Assembly (NCBI GenBank): GCA_902525615.1
Contig: CABZHT010000001.1
Location: 413,282 to 477,281, forward strand
Direction of reading: 5' to 3'
Length of the DNA: 64,000 nt
Source: an uncultured Fidelibacterota bacterium
GTDB taxonomy: Bacteria; Fidelibacterota; Marinisomatia; Marinisomatales; Marinisomataceae
Shown here piece by piece: positions 8,537-16,821 of the stretch (position 1 is the first letter of the stretch; every line of letters begins with the position of its first letter). Made by a program: the position numbers and the translations under genes. The notes under the pieces were generated by a model. The model did not search any database and was not told the origin of the DNA. It was given only the letters and a program-made list of their open reading frames with translations.

Positions 8537-9223
8537 CTAAACTTTCCCAAATGTTCTATTTCTGTTATCATACTCTTTTAAAGCTTTTTCAAGTTCTTCT
8601 ACATCAAAATCTGGCCAATTTTTATCACAAACATAAATTTCTGCATATGCTGATTGCCATAATAAAAAATTGCTCAGTCTGTATTCACCTCCAGTCCTAA
8701 TTATCATATCTGGATTTGGCAGTTCAGGGCAATATAAGTGATTTTTAAGAATTTCTTCATTAATAATTTTGACGTCTGATTTTATCAATGAATTGAATGC
8801 ATCAACAATCTCTTGACGTCCTCCGTAGCTGAGTGCTAAAGTTAAAACTAATCCTGTGTTATTTTTTGTTTTTTCTATTGTAGCTAATACCCAATCCCTT
8901 GTTTTGTCCGGTAAATCCTCTATTTTTCCTACGATATTAAACCTAATATTGTTCCTTAACATATTTTCAGTTTCTTTTTCAAGCATTGTCGAAAGTAAGA
9001 CCATTAACATATCTATTTCTTCTTTTGGTCTTGACCAATTTTCTTTTGAAAATGTATAGAGGGTTAGATGTGGTATTTCCTTTTTAACACAGTCGTTTAT
9101 GATTGTTTTTGCGGTTTGAGCGCCTCTTTCATGACCAAAAGCTCTTGGATGATTTTTTTGTTTAGCCCATCTGCCATTACCATCCATTATAATTGCAAGA
9201 TGATTAATGGAGTTTCTACTCAT
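8537..9223 (-). CDS. uppS: Undecaprenyl diphosphate synthase
   Basis: cis-Prenyltransferase that makes the C55 carrier for peptidoglycan and O-antigen. The catalytic motif IIMDGNGRWAKQ lies near the N-terminus; FSKENW, LALSYGGRQEI and the Arg-rich IIRTGGEYRLSNFL motifs are intact. I start at the ATG (9223) giving MSRNSINHLAI, one base after the mrp stop; an upstream in-frame start at 9247 would overlap mrp and add eight residues not usual in the family. cdsA, which normally follows uppS, is absent: bamA comes next. Confidence 0.95.
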   Translation of the reverse strand: MSRNSINHLAIIMDGNGRWAKQKNHPRAFGHERGAQTAKTIINDCVKKEIPHLTLYTFSKENWSRPKEEIDMLMVLLSTMLEKETENMLRNNIRFNIVGKIEDLPDKTRDWVLATIEKTKNNTGLVLTLALSYGGRQEIVDAFNSLIKSDVKIINEEILKNHLYCPELPNPDMIIRTGGEYRLSNFLLWQSAYAEIYVCDKNWPDFDVEELEKALKEYDNRNRTFGKV

Positions 9224-9224
9224 A

Positions 9225-10331
9225 TTATTCTTCAAGGCTCTTTGCAATTTTATTAAAAATTTCAGATACAGGGTGTTTATCGTTTGAGAAAACTAACGGT
9301 TCCCCTTTATCAATAGATAACATTAGGTCTTCGGAATATGGAATTTGTCCTAAAAGTGGAACATCAAGGCGCTGGCTTTCATTAAGCCCTCCTCCTTCTT
9401 TAAAGAGATGAAATTTGTAATTGAACGATTTATCATCTTCTAGAGATATTTTCTTTTCATTGATATACAGCTCAACATCAGATAAATCAGTATTTGAGGA
9501 TTGAAGTTTCCCACTTATTTGCATAAATGACATATTTTCTACTACTCCCAATAAAGGTGTTTTCACTTTACTAAACATATCTGCTCCTTTGCGAACATCA
9601 GTTAATGCAATATCATTTGGCGTTGTTACAATGATTGCTCCATCTAAGGGAATTTTTTGTGAAAGAGTTAGTTGAACATCCCCAGTGCCTGGTGGAAGAT
9701 CTAATATTAGATAATCTAATTCTCCCCATACGACATCTCTAAAAAACTGTTCTGTCATTTTAGCTACAAGAGGTCCCCTCCATACAACCGGAGCTTGATT
9801 CCCACTTATAAAACCAAAACTCATTAATTTTAAATTGTCTTTTAACACTGGTATAATTTTTTGCTGATCATTTACCTCTGGATTTTCAACAATCCCCATG
9901 GTAATTGGTAAAGAAGGGCCATAAATATCTAAATCTAATAGTCCTGTTTTATGTCCTGCTTTTGACAATGCTGCTGCTAAATTTAATGCAATAGTAGATT
10001 TTCCTACGCCGCCTTTTCCGCTTGCAACAGCGATGATATTTTTAATATTCCCTTGAACGTTTGCATCCTTGTTGCTTGTATCGACAGTTTTTCTAGGTGC
10101 TTGGTCCAGAATTTTAATTTTAGTCTCAAAACTATCTATTTTAATATTATCAGATATTTCCTGAACCAGTTGATTCTTTTTTTCTTCATTTGAGGAAGAA
10201 ATAGCAAGAATTATTGTGATGGTACTTTGATCAATAACAACATCTTTAACCATTCCAAAAGAAACAATATCTCTATTAAACCCTGGGTAGTTAATTTTTT
10301 TGAGTTGATCTAATATTTGATTTTTATCCAT
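9225..10331 (-). CDS. mrp: Mrp/NBP35-type iron-sulfur cluster carrier ATPase
   Basis: Scaffold or carrier that assembles Fe-S clusters and passes them to apoproteins. The N-terminal DUF59/MIP18 domain (about 1-85) is followed by a P-loop ATPase with the deviant Walker A GKGGVGKST near residue 110, LDLDIYGPSLP, and LILDLPPGTGD. The usual CxxC near the C-terminus is not obvious; the corresponding region (about 270-315) carries an insertion. It is the first gene of the envelope block; the link to the downstream genes is probably only transcriptional. Confidence 0.9.
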   Translation of the reverse strand: MDKNQILDQLKKINYPGFNRDIVSFGMVKDVVIDQSTITIILAISSSNEEKKNQLVQEISDNIKIDSFETKIKILDQAPRKTVDTSNKDANVQGNIKNIIAVASGKGGVGKSTIALNLAAALSKAGHKTGLLDLDIYGPSLPITMGIVENPEVNDQQKIIPVLKDNLKLMSFGFISGNQAPVVWRGPLVAKMTEQFFRDVVWGELDYLILDLPPGTGDVQLTLSQKIPLDGAIIVTTPNDIALTDVRKGADMFSKVKTPLLGVVENMSFMQISGKLQSSNTDLSDVELYINEKKISLEDDKSFNYKFHLFKEGGGLNESQRLDVPLLGQIPYSEDLMLSIDKGEPLVFSNDKHPVSEIFNKIAKSLEE

Positions 10332-10397
10332 TTACTATATTATTGTATGAATGTGAAAATAGATAACGAATGTGTAAAATGTTATAAAATTATCAAT

Positions 10398-10694
10398 TTA
10401 TCTTTCTTGACCAAAAAAAGAATAATTTTTATCGATTGATGGCTCATACTCATCAGGTACTTCGTCTTCATCGTAAATAGCATCAACAGGACATTCTGGC
10501 TCACAAGCACCACAATCTATACATTCTTCTGGATTAATATATAATTGTTTATTGGTAGCGTCGTAACCGTCCTCTTTCGCCTCTTCTCCTGATCCTTCAG
10601 GATCATCAGGACCATGAATGCAGTCAACAGGGCAAACCTCAACACATGCTGTGTCGCATGTTCCAACGCAAGGATCTGTTATAATGTATGTCAT
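10398..10694 (-). CDS. Dicluster ferredoxin (7Fe/8Fe type)
   Basis: Small electron carrier, 98 aa from the ATG giving [11 protein letters not shown]; a longer frame from 10733 adds residues not typical of the family. The first cluster region is [17 protein letters not shown] and the second is [16 protein letters not shown], with an acidic insert of roughly 25 residues between them, as in the common long ferredoxins of many bacteria. The acidic composition fits electron transfer. It lies 66 bases upstream of mrp and 31 bases from a divergent MFS gene. Its redox partner cannot be told from this window. Confidence 0.9.
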   Translation of the reverse strand: MTYIITDPCVGTCDTACVEVCPVDCIHGPDDPEGSGEEAKEDGYDATNKQLYINPEECIDCGACEPECPVDAIYDEDEVPDEYEPSIDKNYSFFGQER

Positions 10695-10725
10695 AATTAA
10701 GTTAATTATACGTAGTTTCAGTCCG

Positions 10726-11922
10726 ATGTTCAAACAAAAAAACTTAAATTTATTTTTACTGTCTGTGCCGTTAATGAATTCAATAGCCAGGGCTATTTAT
10801 GATGTAGCTTTTATATGGCTTGTCCTAGAATTAACTAACTCAGAAAGAATTACTGGTCTAGTTGCAATGACATCTTACTTACCAGCTATACTTTGTGGAC
10901 TGTTCATCGGAGCTATTGTTGATCTTTTTTCAAAAACTAGAATGATATCATTTGCAACCATAATGCAGGGATTGATTTTAACACTAATTCCAATACTATT
11001 TTTTTTCGATATAAAATCTGTTTGGGTCATTGTTTTAATTGCATTTTTTCATAATGCTTTTGGGTTACCGATGGTGCCCGCATTTAATGCGTACCTACCA
11101 ACACAAATTGAAAAAGATGGTCTTTTAAAAGCAAACTCAATTGTAAATATTTCTTGGCAAACAGCTGTATTAATAGGACCAATTATTGCTGCCCAACTAT
11201 TGACAGTTTATAACGTGGAAAATTTATTTCTGTTCTGTCTTGTTTTCTATTTCATAGCTGCTTTTATAACATCCCTTGCTCCTAATGATGAAGTTGAAAA
11301 AGAAGAAATCAATTTTAAGAAGATTTTCAATAAAACAAAGGAAGGTATACTATATCTTAAAAAACATACAACTTTCGCTTTCATAATCTTATTGACGTTG
11401 CTAAGTAACCTATTTGTCATGGGACCTGCCATTGTTGGTATACCTATTTTGGTTAAACTTTACTTAGGAGGCACAGCTTCAGATTTTGCACTTGTTGAAG
11501 CTTTTGTTGGTCTTGGTATGCTCATTGGAACTGCTACTGTTTATAAAATTGGCCACAAGTTCAATCATGGAACTTTGTTTCTACTAGGACTTTTTATCGA
11601 TGGTGCGAGTTTTTGCTTTTATTACTTTATTGAAACTATGACACAATTAAACTTTTGGTCATGTGTTCATGGCATAGGGATTCCTTTTTTAATTATTTCA
11701 AGGGTATCTATTATGCAAAAGAACATACCAGAAAAATTGCTGGGTAGAATCTTTGCAATCATTTCTGTTTCCATCTTAAGTATGACAGCAGTTTCAAGTG
11801 GTATTATAGGTTTTTTAGCTGAATTCATGAGTATTCACGAAATATTTTTATTGTTTGGTATACTAGCTGGATTATGTGGTATTGCAGGAGTGTTGCATCC
11901 TAAAGTTAGATACTTAAACTAG
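10726..11922 (+). CDS. MFS transporter
   Basis: Major facilitator superfamily permease, 398 aa, with about 12 hydrophobic segments. The typical loop 2-3 signature is present in degenerate form ([12 protein letters not shown]). I start at the ATG at 10726 ([10 protein letters not shown]); upstream frame would run into the divergent ferredoxin gene. It resembles the MFS_3 / enterobactin-exporter-like group, but the substrate is unknown. The 3' end overlaps the convergent acyltransferase gene by 9 bases. Confidence 0.88.
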   Translation: MFKQKNLNLFLLSVPLMNSIARAIYDVAFIWLVLELTNSERITGLVAMTSYLPAILCGLFIGAIVDLFSKTRMISFATIMQGLILTLIPILFFFDIKSVWVIVLIAFFHNAFGLPMVPAFNAYLPTQIEKDGLLKANSIVNISWQTAVLIGPIIAAQLLTVYNVENLFLFCLVFYFIAAFITSLAPNDEVEKEEINFKKIFNKTKEGILYLKKHTTFAFIILLTLLSNLFVMGPAIVGIPILVKLYLGGTASDFALVEAFVGLGMLIGTATVYKIGHKFNHGTLFLLGLFIDGASFCFYYFIETMTQLNFWSCVHGIGIPFLIISRVSIMQKNIPEKLLGRIFAIISVSILSMTAVSSGIIGFLAEFMSIHEIFLLFGILAGLCGIAGVLHPKVRYLN

Positions 11923-12627
11923 AAGTTCTGATATTCTTTTCTTAGTTAAATCTCTCAACTCTTCAACTGACATATCTTTATAGTCTTGTGGAGTAATTGG
12001 TTCTCCAAATACTGTGGTAAGCTTACCTGGATTAACAATCCAGCTATTTCTTATATTTGCTCTGAAAGAGCCAATTAATCCAACAGGAACAATCGATGCT
12101 ACATTTGTACTTTTTGCAAAATGGAATACACCTTTTTTGAATTCACCTAATTCTCCGGTGAGTGTCCTTTGACCCTCTGGAGATAATATCATAGAATCCC
12201 CATCATCAACCAAAATTGTTTCTGCTGCTTTGAGGGTTTTAATAGCTTTATCTGTATTATCGTGTGTTACTGCATAGGCGCCATACCTTTTAGCAAAAAA
12301 ACCAAATAGGGGCCATTTGAATACTCCTTCCCAGCCAATTGCATTAACATAGTAAGGAATGGATCCCCCTAACATAAAAACATCAAACATGGATTCGTGG
12401 TTAAACATAAAAATGTATGGACCATTTTCTTTTTTAGGTGCTTGGCCTTTTACGCTAAACCGCTGAAAAGAAACTAACATTAATAACCTGCTTGAAAAAG
12501 GTATTAAGGGATAATATGCATTTCTCATATGCGTAAAGTATGAGCAGACAATACCAGTTATTAAAAACAAAGCAAATAATGGTAAAAATAAAATAAATAC
12601 AATTGCAGATAGTAATGTTTTTATCAT
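11914..12627 (-). CDS. plsC: 1-acyl-glycerol-3-phosphate acyltransferase (PlsC family)
   Basis: Membrane acyltransferase that makes phosphatidic acid from lysophosphatidic acid. The HX4D catalytic motif appears as NHESMFD, followed by a glycerol-phosphate-binding motif (SPEGQRT). An N-terminal membrane segment (about 5-30) anchors it. The 237-aa length is normal for PlsC. It lies 10 bases after mutY on the same strand and converges on the MFS gene. Another acyl acceptor is possible, since PlsC-family proteins vary. Confidence 0.85.
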   Translation of the reverse strand: MIKTLLSAIVFILFLPLFALFLITGIVCSYFTHMRNAYYPLIPFSSRLLMLVSFQRFSVKGQAPKKENGPYIFMFNHESMFDVFMLGGSIPYYVNAIGWEGVFKWPLFGFFAKRYGAYAVTHDNTDKAIKTLKAAETILVDDGDSMILSPEGQRTLTGELGEFKKGVFHFAKSTNVASIVPVGLIGSFRANIRNSWIVNPGKLTTVFGEPITPQDYKDMSVEELRDLTKKRISELLV

Positions 12628-12637
12628 TCCAGCTATT

Positions 12638-13672
12638 TTAATTTAACTTTTTAAGAATATCTAACATTTTATGATTTGCTTTTGGAAGTGGAAAATTGAA
12701 AATATCTTCCAATTTAATCCACCGATGCTCCCGATATGAATTGAGTGTTTTGATTGATTTAGGGAACGATTTAAATAAAGAAATATTAACTCCGAAATGT
12801 GAATATTTATGCGTTATGTTTCCTAAAAATACTGGGTTAGATATCGTAAGATTTGTCTCCTCTTTAACTTCACGAATAATTGCATCTACAGCTGTTTCAT
12901 TTTTTTCAATTTGTCCTCCTGGGAATTCCCACAAACCAGATAAAAACTTTGTATTCTGTCGTTTTGTAATTAAAACTTTATTTTGATATTCAATTACTGA
13001 AATGGCAACATTATGTATAGGTATTTTTTTGGAAGCTTTTGGTGTTGGGTATGATGTTGGGGATGAGTGTGTATATGCTTTGCATATATTTTTCAGAGGG
13101 CATTCATTACAATGTGTGATACTCGCTTTACATAAAGAACTTCCTAAGTCCATTAATGCCTCATTATAATCTCCAGGATTTTCGGTACATTGATTTTCTT
13201 CTAAAAATCCTATAACTCTTTTTTGATTCCTTTTTGTTTTTGTTTTCAAGCCTAAAATTCTATACCCAATTCTCTCAAGGTTTGTATCAATACCAACTAA
13301 GTTTTTTTTAAATGCAATTGCTAGAATAGTTTTTGCAGTATAATCACCAATGCCTGGTAATTGAATTAAGTCATCATAATTATTAGGAAAAGATGATTTG
13401 ATTAATTTTGCAGCATTGAACATATTTTTACATCTAGAATAATATCCAAGCCCTTCCCACATTTTAATTACATCATCAAATTTGGACTCTTTAAACGAAT
13501 TTAATGTGGGGTATTTTTTAATCCATTTTTTGTAGTACGGTATGACAGTTTTAACTTGGGTTTGTTGCAACATTATTTCTGAAACCCAGACACGGTATGG
13601 AGATCTCCCGCGTCTCCACGGAAGATCTCTTTTATTTTGATAAAACCAGTTTAGTAGCTCGTTGTGCATCAC
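12638..13672 (-). CDS. mutY: A/G-specific adenine glycosylase
   Basis: Removes adenine mispaired with 8-oxoguanine. The order is: catalytic HhH-GPD domain with EIMLQQTQVKTV, hairpin LPGIGDYTAKTI near residue 107, and the 4Fe-4S loop C-x6-C-x2-C-x5-C (CKASITHCNECPLKNIC, about 185-201). A C-terminal Nudix-like domain with a full Nudix box (GGQIEKNETAVDAIIREVKE) follows. The C-terminal domain normally recognises 8-oxoG; here the Nudix catalytic residues look complete, which is less usual for MutY and suggests it might retain hydrolase activity (inference). It is 18 bases after glnA. Confidence 0.94.
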   Translation of the reverse strand: MMHNELLNWFYQNKRDLPWRRGRSPYRVWVSEIMLQQTQVKTVIPYYKKWIKKYPTLNSFKESKFDDVIKMWEGLGYYSRCKNMFNAAKLIKSSFPNNYDDLIQLPGIGDYTAKTILAIAFKKNLVGIDTNLERIGYRILGLKTKTKRNQKRVIGFLEENQCTENPGDYNEALMDLGSSLCKASITHCNECPLKNICKAYTHSSPTSYPTPKASKKIPIHNVAISVIEYQNKVLITKRQNTKFLSGLWEFPGGQIEKNETAVDAIIREVKEETNLTISNPVFLGNITHKYSHFGVNISLFKSFPKSIKTLNSYREHRWIKLEDIFNFPLPKANHKMLDILKKLN

Positions 13673-13690
13673 AAGCTACAATTTAATAAT

Positions 13691-14701
13691 TTAACTACAA
13701 GTTGTGTCTATTAAAGCAGCGCATGCTTTATATGGGTCTACATTTGATGCGGGCCTTCTGTCTTCTAAATATCCCTTGCCATCATTTGCTACACCCATAG
13801 GAATTCTAATCGATGCTCCTCTATCGCTTACGCCATATTTAAACTCATTGATGCTACATGTTTCATGATCTCCAGTTAAACGCTCGTCATTAGCATCTCC
13901 ATAAACTGCTATATGTTTGTCAACGTTTTGTCCGAGTTTTTCACATGCTTCTTCAATTACTTTCAATCCTCCGTCCGCGCGCATAGATTCTGTACTATAG
14001 TTGATATGTGCTCCAGAACCATTCCAATCGCCTTTTATCGGTTTTGGATGTAGTTCTACTCTTAGGCCATATTCTTCACCAACTCTTTCGAGAAGCCATC
14101 TTGCTACCCACAATTGATCACCAACTTCTAAAGCAGGCAAAGGTCCTACTTGATATTCCCATTGTCCCAACATTACTTCAGCATTGATTCCAGACACTTC
14201 TAATCCTGCTTCTAGACATAAATCTAGATGATCTTCTACCATTGAGCGAGCAGCAACATCTTCAGATCCTACGCTGCAATAATAAGGTCCTTGAGACCTT
14301 TCAGGAAATCCTTCTTCTGGCCATCCCGCTGGTTGCTTACCGTCCATAAGTGTATACTCTTGTTCGATACCAAACCAAGGTTTATGTTCTTTAAATTTTT
14401 CTGCAATCTTTACTAAAGCAGCTCTCGAATTTGATCTATGAGGTGTACCATCAGGATTGCAAACTTCATTCATTACTAAAATATTTTCTCCACCACGAAT
14501 TGGGTCCGGACACATCCACACTGGTTTTAGTAAACAATCACTATCTCCTCCATCTGCTTGCAATGTGCTTGAACCGTCAAAACCCCAAGTTGGTAGTTCA
14601 GAAACTGAAGATACTGCTCCATCCAATACTTTAGTTTTTGATCTTAAATTGGCAGTAGGCTCATATCCGTCAATCCAAATATATTCTGCTTTTACCTTCA
14701 T
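13691..14701 (-). CDS. glnII: Glutamine synthetase, type II (eukaryote-like GSII)
   Basis: Makes glutamine from glutamate, ammonia and ATP. At 336 aa it is far shorter than bacterial GSI (about 470 aa) and carries GSII hallmarks: AEYIWIDGY at the start, LPTWGFDGSSTLQA, FGIEQEYTL, GINAEVMLGQWEYQVGP, NGSGAHINYST and SIRIP. The adenylylation loop of GSI is absent, so control by GlnE is not expected. It sits just downstream of an Lrp/AsnC regulator on the same strand, which suggests that regulator may control it (inference). GSII occurs in plants, animals, Streptomyces, rhizobia and some FCB bacteria. Confidence 0.93.
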   Translation of the reverse strand: MKVKAEYIWIDGYEPTANLRSKTKVLDGAVSSVSELPTWGFDGSSTLQADGGDSDCLLKPVWMCPDPIRGGENILVMNEVCNPDGTPHRSNSRAALVKIAEKFKEHKPWFGIEQEYTLMDGKQPAGWPEEGFPERSQGPYYCSVGSEDVAARSMVEDHLDLCLEAGLEVSGINAEVMLGQWEYQVGPLPALEVGDQLWVARWLLERVGEEYGLRVELHPKPIKGDWNGSGAHINYSTESMRADGGLKVIEEACEKLGQNVDKHIAVYGDANDERLTGDHETCSINEFKYGVSDRGASIRIPMGVANDGKGYLEDRRPASNVDPYKACAALIDTTCS

Positions 14702-14791
14702 TTTTACCCTTTCTTTAAAAAATTAAAATGTTAATAACCACAAAATATATTTATAAAAATAGAAAAAAAGAATTAATTATTTATCTATTAT
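14702..14791 (-). promoter_or_regulatory. Probable glnII leader/promoter region
   Basis: Ninety AT-rich bases separate lrp from glnII. A direct repeat of TATCTAT lies next to the lrp stop (around 14780-14797), and a GAAAGGG Shine-Dalgarno-like run stands just before the glnII ATG. No sigma-54 (-24/-12) signature is visible. I see no clear hairpin. A glnII-specific promoter here is plausible but not proven. Confidence 0.3.
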
Positions 14792-15256
14792 CTATTTTTT
14801 ACCTAATATATTAAGGTCAATTGATGTTTCTTCCTTATATGTAGAAAGAACTAAGTTAGATTGAGTTCTTGAAACTCCAGGCCAATTTTGTATTTCATAT
14901 AAAAGATCTTCTAGTGCCTGTGAATTTTCTACTCTTACTTTCAAAATATGTGAACCCCCTCCGGTAATTGAATGACACTCAAGGACAGCTTTACAGTTGT
15001 TAGCTTCTTCAACAAATTTTGAATAGTGATCAGATTGTTCACTGACAATAAAAACAAACGCTGTTAAATCTAATCCCGCTTTTTTATGATCTAAAATAGC
15101 AGCAAATTTCTTTAAAAGACCTTTTTCAGAAAGTTTCTTTATTCGTTCGCCAGCAGCGGGTATTGAGAGCTTTACTTTTTTTGCTATTTCACTTACGGAT
15201 GTTCTTCCATCCTCTTGCATGATCTTAAGTATCAATATGTCAGTTTTATCTATCAT
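14792..15256 (-). CDS. Lrp/AsnC-family transcriptional regulator
   Basis: Amino-acid-responsive regulator. The N-terminal winged HTH (residues 3-55: TDILILKIMQEDGRTSVSEI and the following helix) is followed by an alpha/beta RAM ligand domain (about 65-150) with the characteristic GGGSHILKVRVEN segment. Length 154 aa is standard. It lies 90 bases upstream of glnII and diverges from an unknown gene across a very AT-rich spacer. Autoregulation and control of glnII are likely by analogy but not shown. Confidence 0.92.
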   Translation of the reverse strand: MIDKTDILILKIMQEDGRTSVSEIAKKVKLSIPAAGERIKKLSEKGLLKKFAAILDHKKAGLDLTAFVFIVSEQSDHYSKFVEEANNCKAVLECHSITGGGSHILKVRVENSQALEDLLYEIQNWPGVSRTQSNLVLSTYKEETSIDLNILGKK

Positions 15257-15353
15257 AATTAAAATTTTTAACTGAAATTACAAATTAATTAATAAATTAT
15301 TGTTAATACATTAAATATAGTTAATGAATTAATGTTTTACAAAAAAACTAATT
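15257..15353. promoter_or_regulatory. Divergent, extremely AT-rich promoter/operator region
   Basis: Only about ten of these 97 bases are G or C. The segment is packed with overlapping ATTAAT/TTAAT elements at short intervals (around 15287-15333). Lrp-family proteins bind AT-rich degenerate sites, so this is a reasonable autoregulatory operator serving lrp (leftward) and the unknown gene at 15354 (rightward). No strong -35/-10 pair is clear on either strand. Confidence 0.35.
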
Positions 15354-15785
15354 ATGGCAAAAAAAATTGATATAGAAATTTTATTGGAAAGAATTGAAGC
15401 ATTAGAATCAAGGTTAGACAAACTTGATCCAGTAAGCAAAAGGAAGCTTCCTAGTAAAAAAGATCAAATTAGTGATATTAAAAATAATCTTGATGAATGG
15501 GCTCAGAAATTTCCGTCAGTTGATATTGAGTTTGAATTATTAAAAATGCTTGATTGGCTTCAAGCTAATCAAAAACGCAAAAAAGACTATAAGGCTTTTT
15601 TTAGAAACTGGCTCAGAAAAGCATCCAACTCTGTTGAAAAAGAAGTTCAAGATGTTTATCGCTATATTTATGGTTGTAGCACCGATAAGAACTGTAAACA
15701 TCAAGAGTCTGAATACAAAGATATGGTTATCTTTTGTAACAAGTGTAATTCTCAGAAAAAGATTATTAAGTCTGTAAGAGCTTAG
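15354..15785 (+). CDS. Unknown protein with coiled coil and C-terminal zinc ribbon
   Basis: A 143-aa basic protein I do not recognise. Residues 5-25 form a short heptad-like coil (LLERIEALESRLDKL). Residues 60-92 (ELLKMLDWLQANQKRKKDYK, then FRNWLRKA) recall a segment in phage and primosomal replication proteins. A possible zinc site has Cys108, Cys114, Cys128 and Cys131 (C-x5-C-x13-C-x2-C). There is no signal peptide, so it is cytoplasmic. It is the only rightward gene in this part of the window, and its stop codon interlocks with that of rplI over 4 bases. DNA or RNA binding is a guess from charge and fold. Confidence 0.7.
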   Translation: MAKKIDIEILLERIEALESRLDKLDPVSKRKLPSKKDQISDIKNNLDEWAQKFPSVDIEFELLKMLDWLQANQKRKKDYKAFFRNWLRKASNSVEKEVQDVYRYIYGCSTDKNCKHQESEYKDMVIFCNKCNSQKKIIKSVRA

Positions 15786-16228
15786 TCTTCTTTTTCAACT
15801 GTAAGAGTGAAGCTTGCAGACATTTCTTTTGTAAAAACAATATTAACTTTATGTTCTCCTAAAGTTTTAATTGGGGAAGATAAATCAACATATTTTTTAT
15901 CTAAAGTAATACCATTTTCCTCTAAAAGCTTTACAATATCAAGCTTAGTGACGGAACCAAAAAGCTTACTGTCTTCTTCAGATTGCATTTTAAGAGATAA
16001 GCTCAGGTCTTCAACCTGTTTCAATACTAATTCAAGTTGATCCTTTTCTCTTTCTAGTTTTCTTTCTTCAACTCTTTGAGCTTCTTCAATGCTCTTTTTC
16101 TGTTGCTTAGTAAACAGAATAGCAAGTTTTTGAGGCATTAAGTAGTTCCTAGCATATCCAGATTTTACTTCAACAACATCTCCTTGCTGTCCTAGATTTT
16201 GTACATCTTCTTTTAAAATAACTTTCAT
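15782..16228 (-). CDS. rplI: 50S ribosomal protein bL9
   Basis: Large-subunit protein near the L1 stalk. The N-terminal signature (VILKEDVQNLGQQGDVVEVK, then YARNYLMPQ) is followed by the long connecting helix (about 40-75) and the C-terminal rRNA-binding domain. Length 148 aa is standard. It is the last gene of the rpsF-rpsR-rplI group and of the long leftward run; the preceding rpsR stop is one base away. Confidence 0.97.
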   Translation of the reverse strand: MKVILKEDVQNLGQQGDVVEVKSGYARNYLMPQKLAILFTKQQKKSIEEAQRVEERKLEREKDQLELVLKQVEDLSLSLKMQSEEDSKLFGSVTKLDIVKLLEENGITLDKKYVDLSSPIKTLGEHKVNIVFTKEMSASFTLTVEKED

Positions 16229-16229
16229 T

Positions 16230-16454
16230 TTAATCCTTATCTACTGCAGTAAATGGAAGTAATGCAATATTCCTTGCTCTTTTAATTGCTAATACAAGCT
16301 TTCTATGCATTTTACTGCTTGTACCGGTAACTCTTCGTGGAGTTATTTTTCCTTGATCATTTATAAATTTTGTTAAGAGCTTAACATCTTTATAATCGAT
16401 TTCTTGAATGTTATTCCTTTTAAAATAACAGGATTTTTTTCTACTTGATAACAT
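16230..16454 (-). CDS. rpsR: 30S ribosomal protein bS18
   Basis: Small-subunit protein that pairs with bS6. The core signature is clear: [19 protein letters not shown] followed by [20 protein letters not shown]. Length 74 aa is normal. It overlaps the rpsF stop by one base. In many bacteria ssb lies between rpsF and rpsR; here it does not. Confidence 0.97.
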   Translation of the reverse strand: MLSSRKKSCYFKRNNIQEIDYKDVKLLTKFINDQGKITPRRVTGTSSKMHRKLVLAIKRARNIALLPFTAVDKD

Positions 16455-16810
16455 TAATTCTCCTCCTGTACCTTGCCTTCTTCTTCAGCACTTACCTCTT
16501 GTTGTGCTTCTTTAGAAGGCTTTTCATCTAATTTGATGATCATGTATTTCATAACCTCTTTATTTAGATTTAAAAATACTTTAAACTCGTTTACAAAGTT
16601 TGCATCTTTAAATTCTGTATTTAGCAATACAAAGTTTCCATATTTATGTTTTTTAACATTATATGCTAATTGTTTTTTGGCCCAAAAATCGTGATTAACG
16701 ATACCATGTTTCTTCTTTTCAACAAAGCTAGAAACTTCACTAATTACTCCAGCAATTTGTTCTTTGCTAAAGTTTGGGTTCAAAATATATAGTACTTCAT
16801 AATAATTCAT
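16454..16810 (-). CDS. rpsF: 30S ribosomal protein bS6
   Basis: Partner of bS18 on the platform of the small subunit. It begins with [15 protein letters not shown], the usual bS6 start, and has an acidic C-terminal tail ([18 protein letters not shown]). The first ATG of the frame (16822) overlaps the hppA stop. The second ATG at 16810 is preceded by GGAG with a 6-base spacer and matches the family, so I choose it (118 aa). Confidence 0.95.
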   Translation of the reverse strand: MNYYEVLYILNPNFSKEQIAGVISEVSSFVEKKKHGIVNHDFWAKKQLAYNVKKHKYGNFVLLNTEFKDANFVNEFKVFLNLNKEVMKYMIIKLDEKPSKEAQQEVSAEEEGKVQEEN

Positions 16811-16821
16811 TATTTTCTCCA

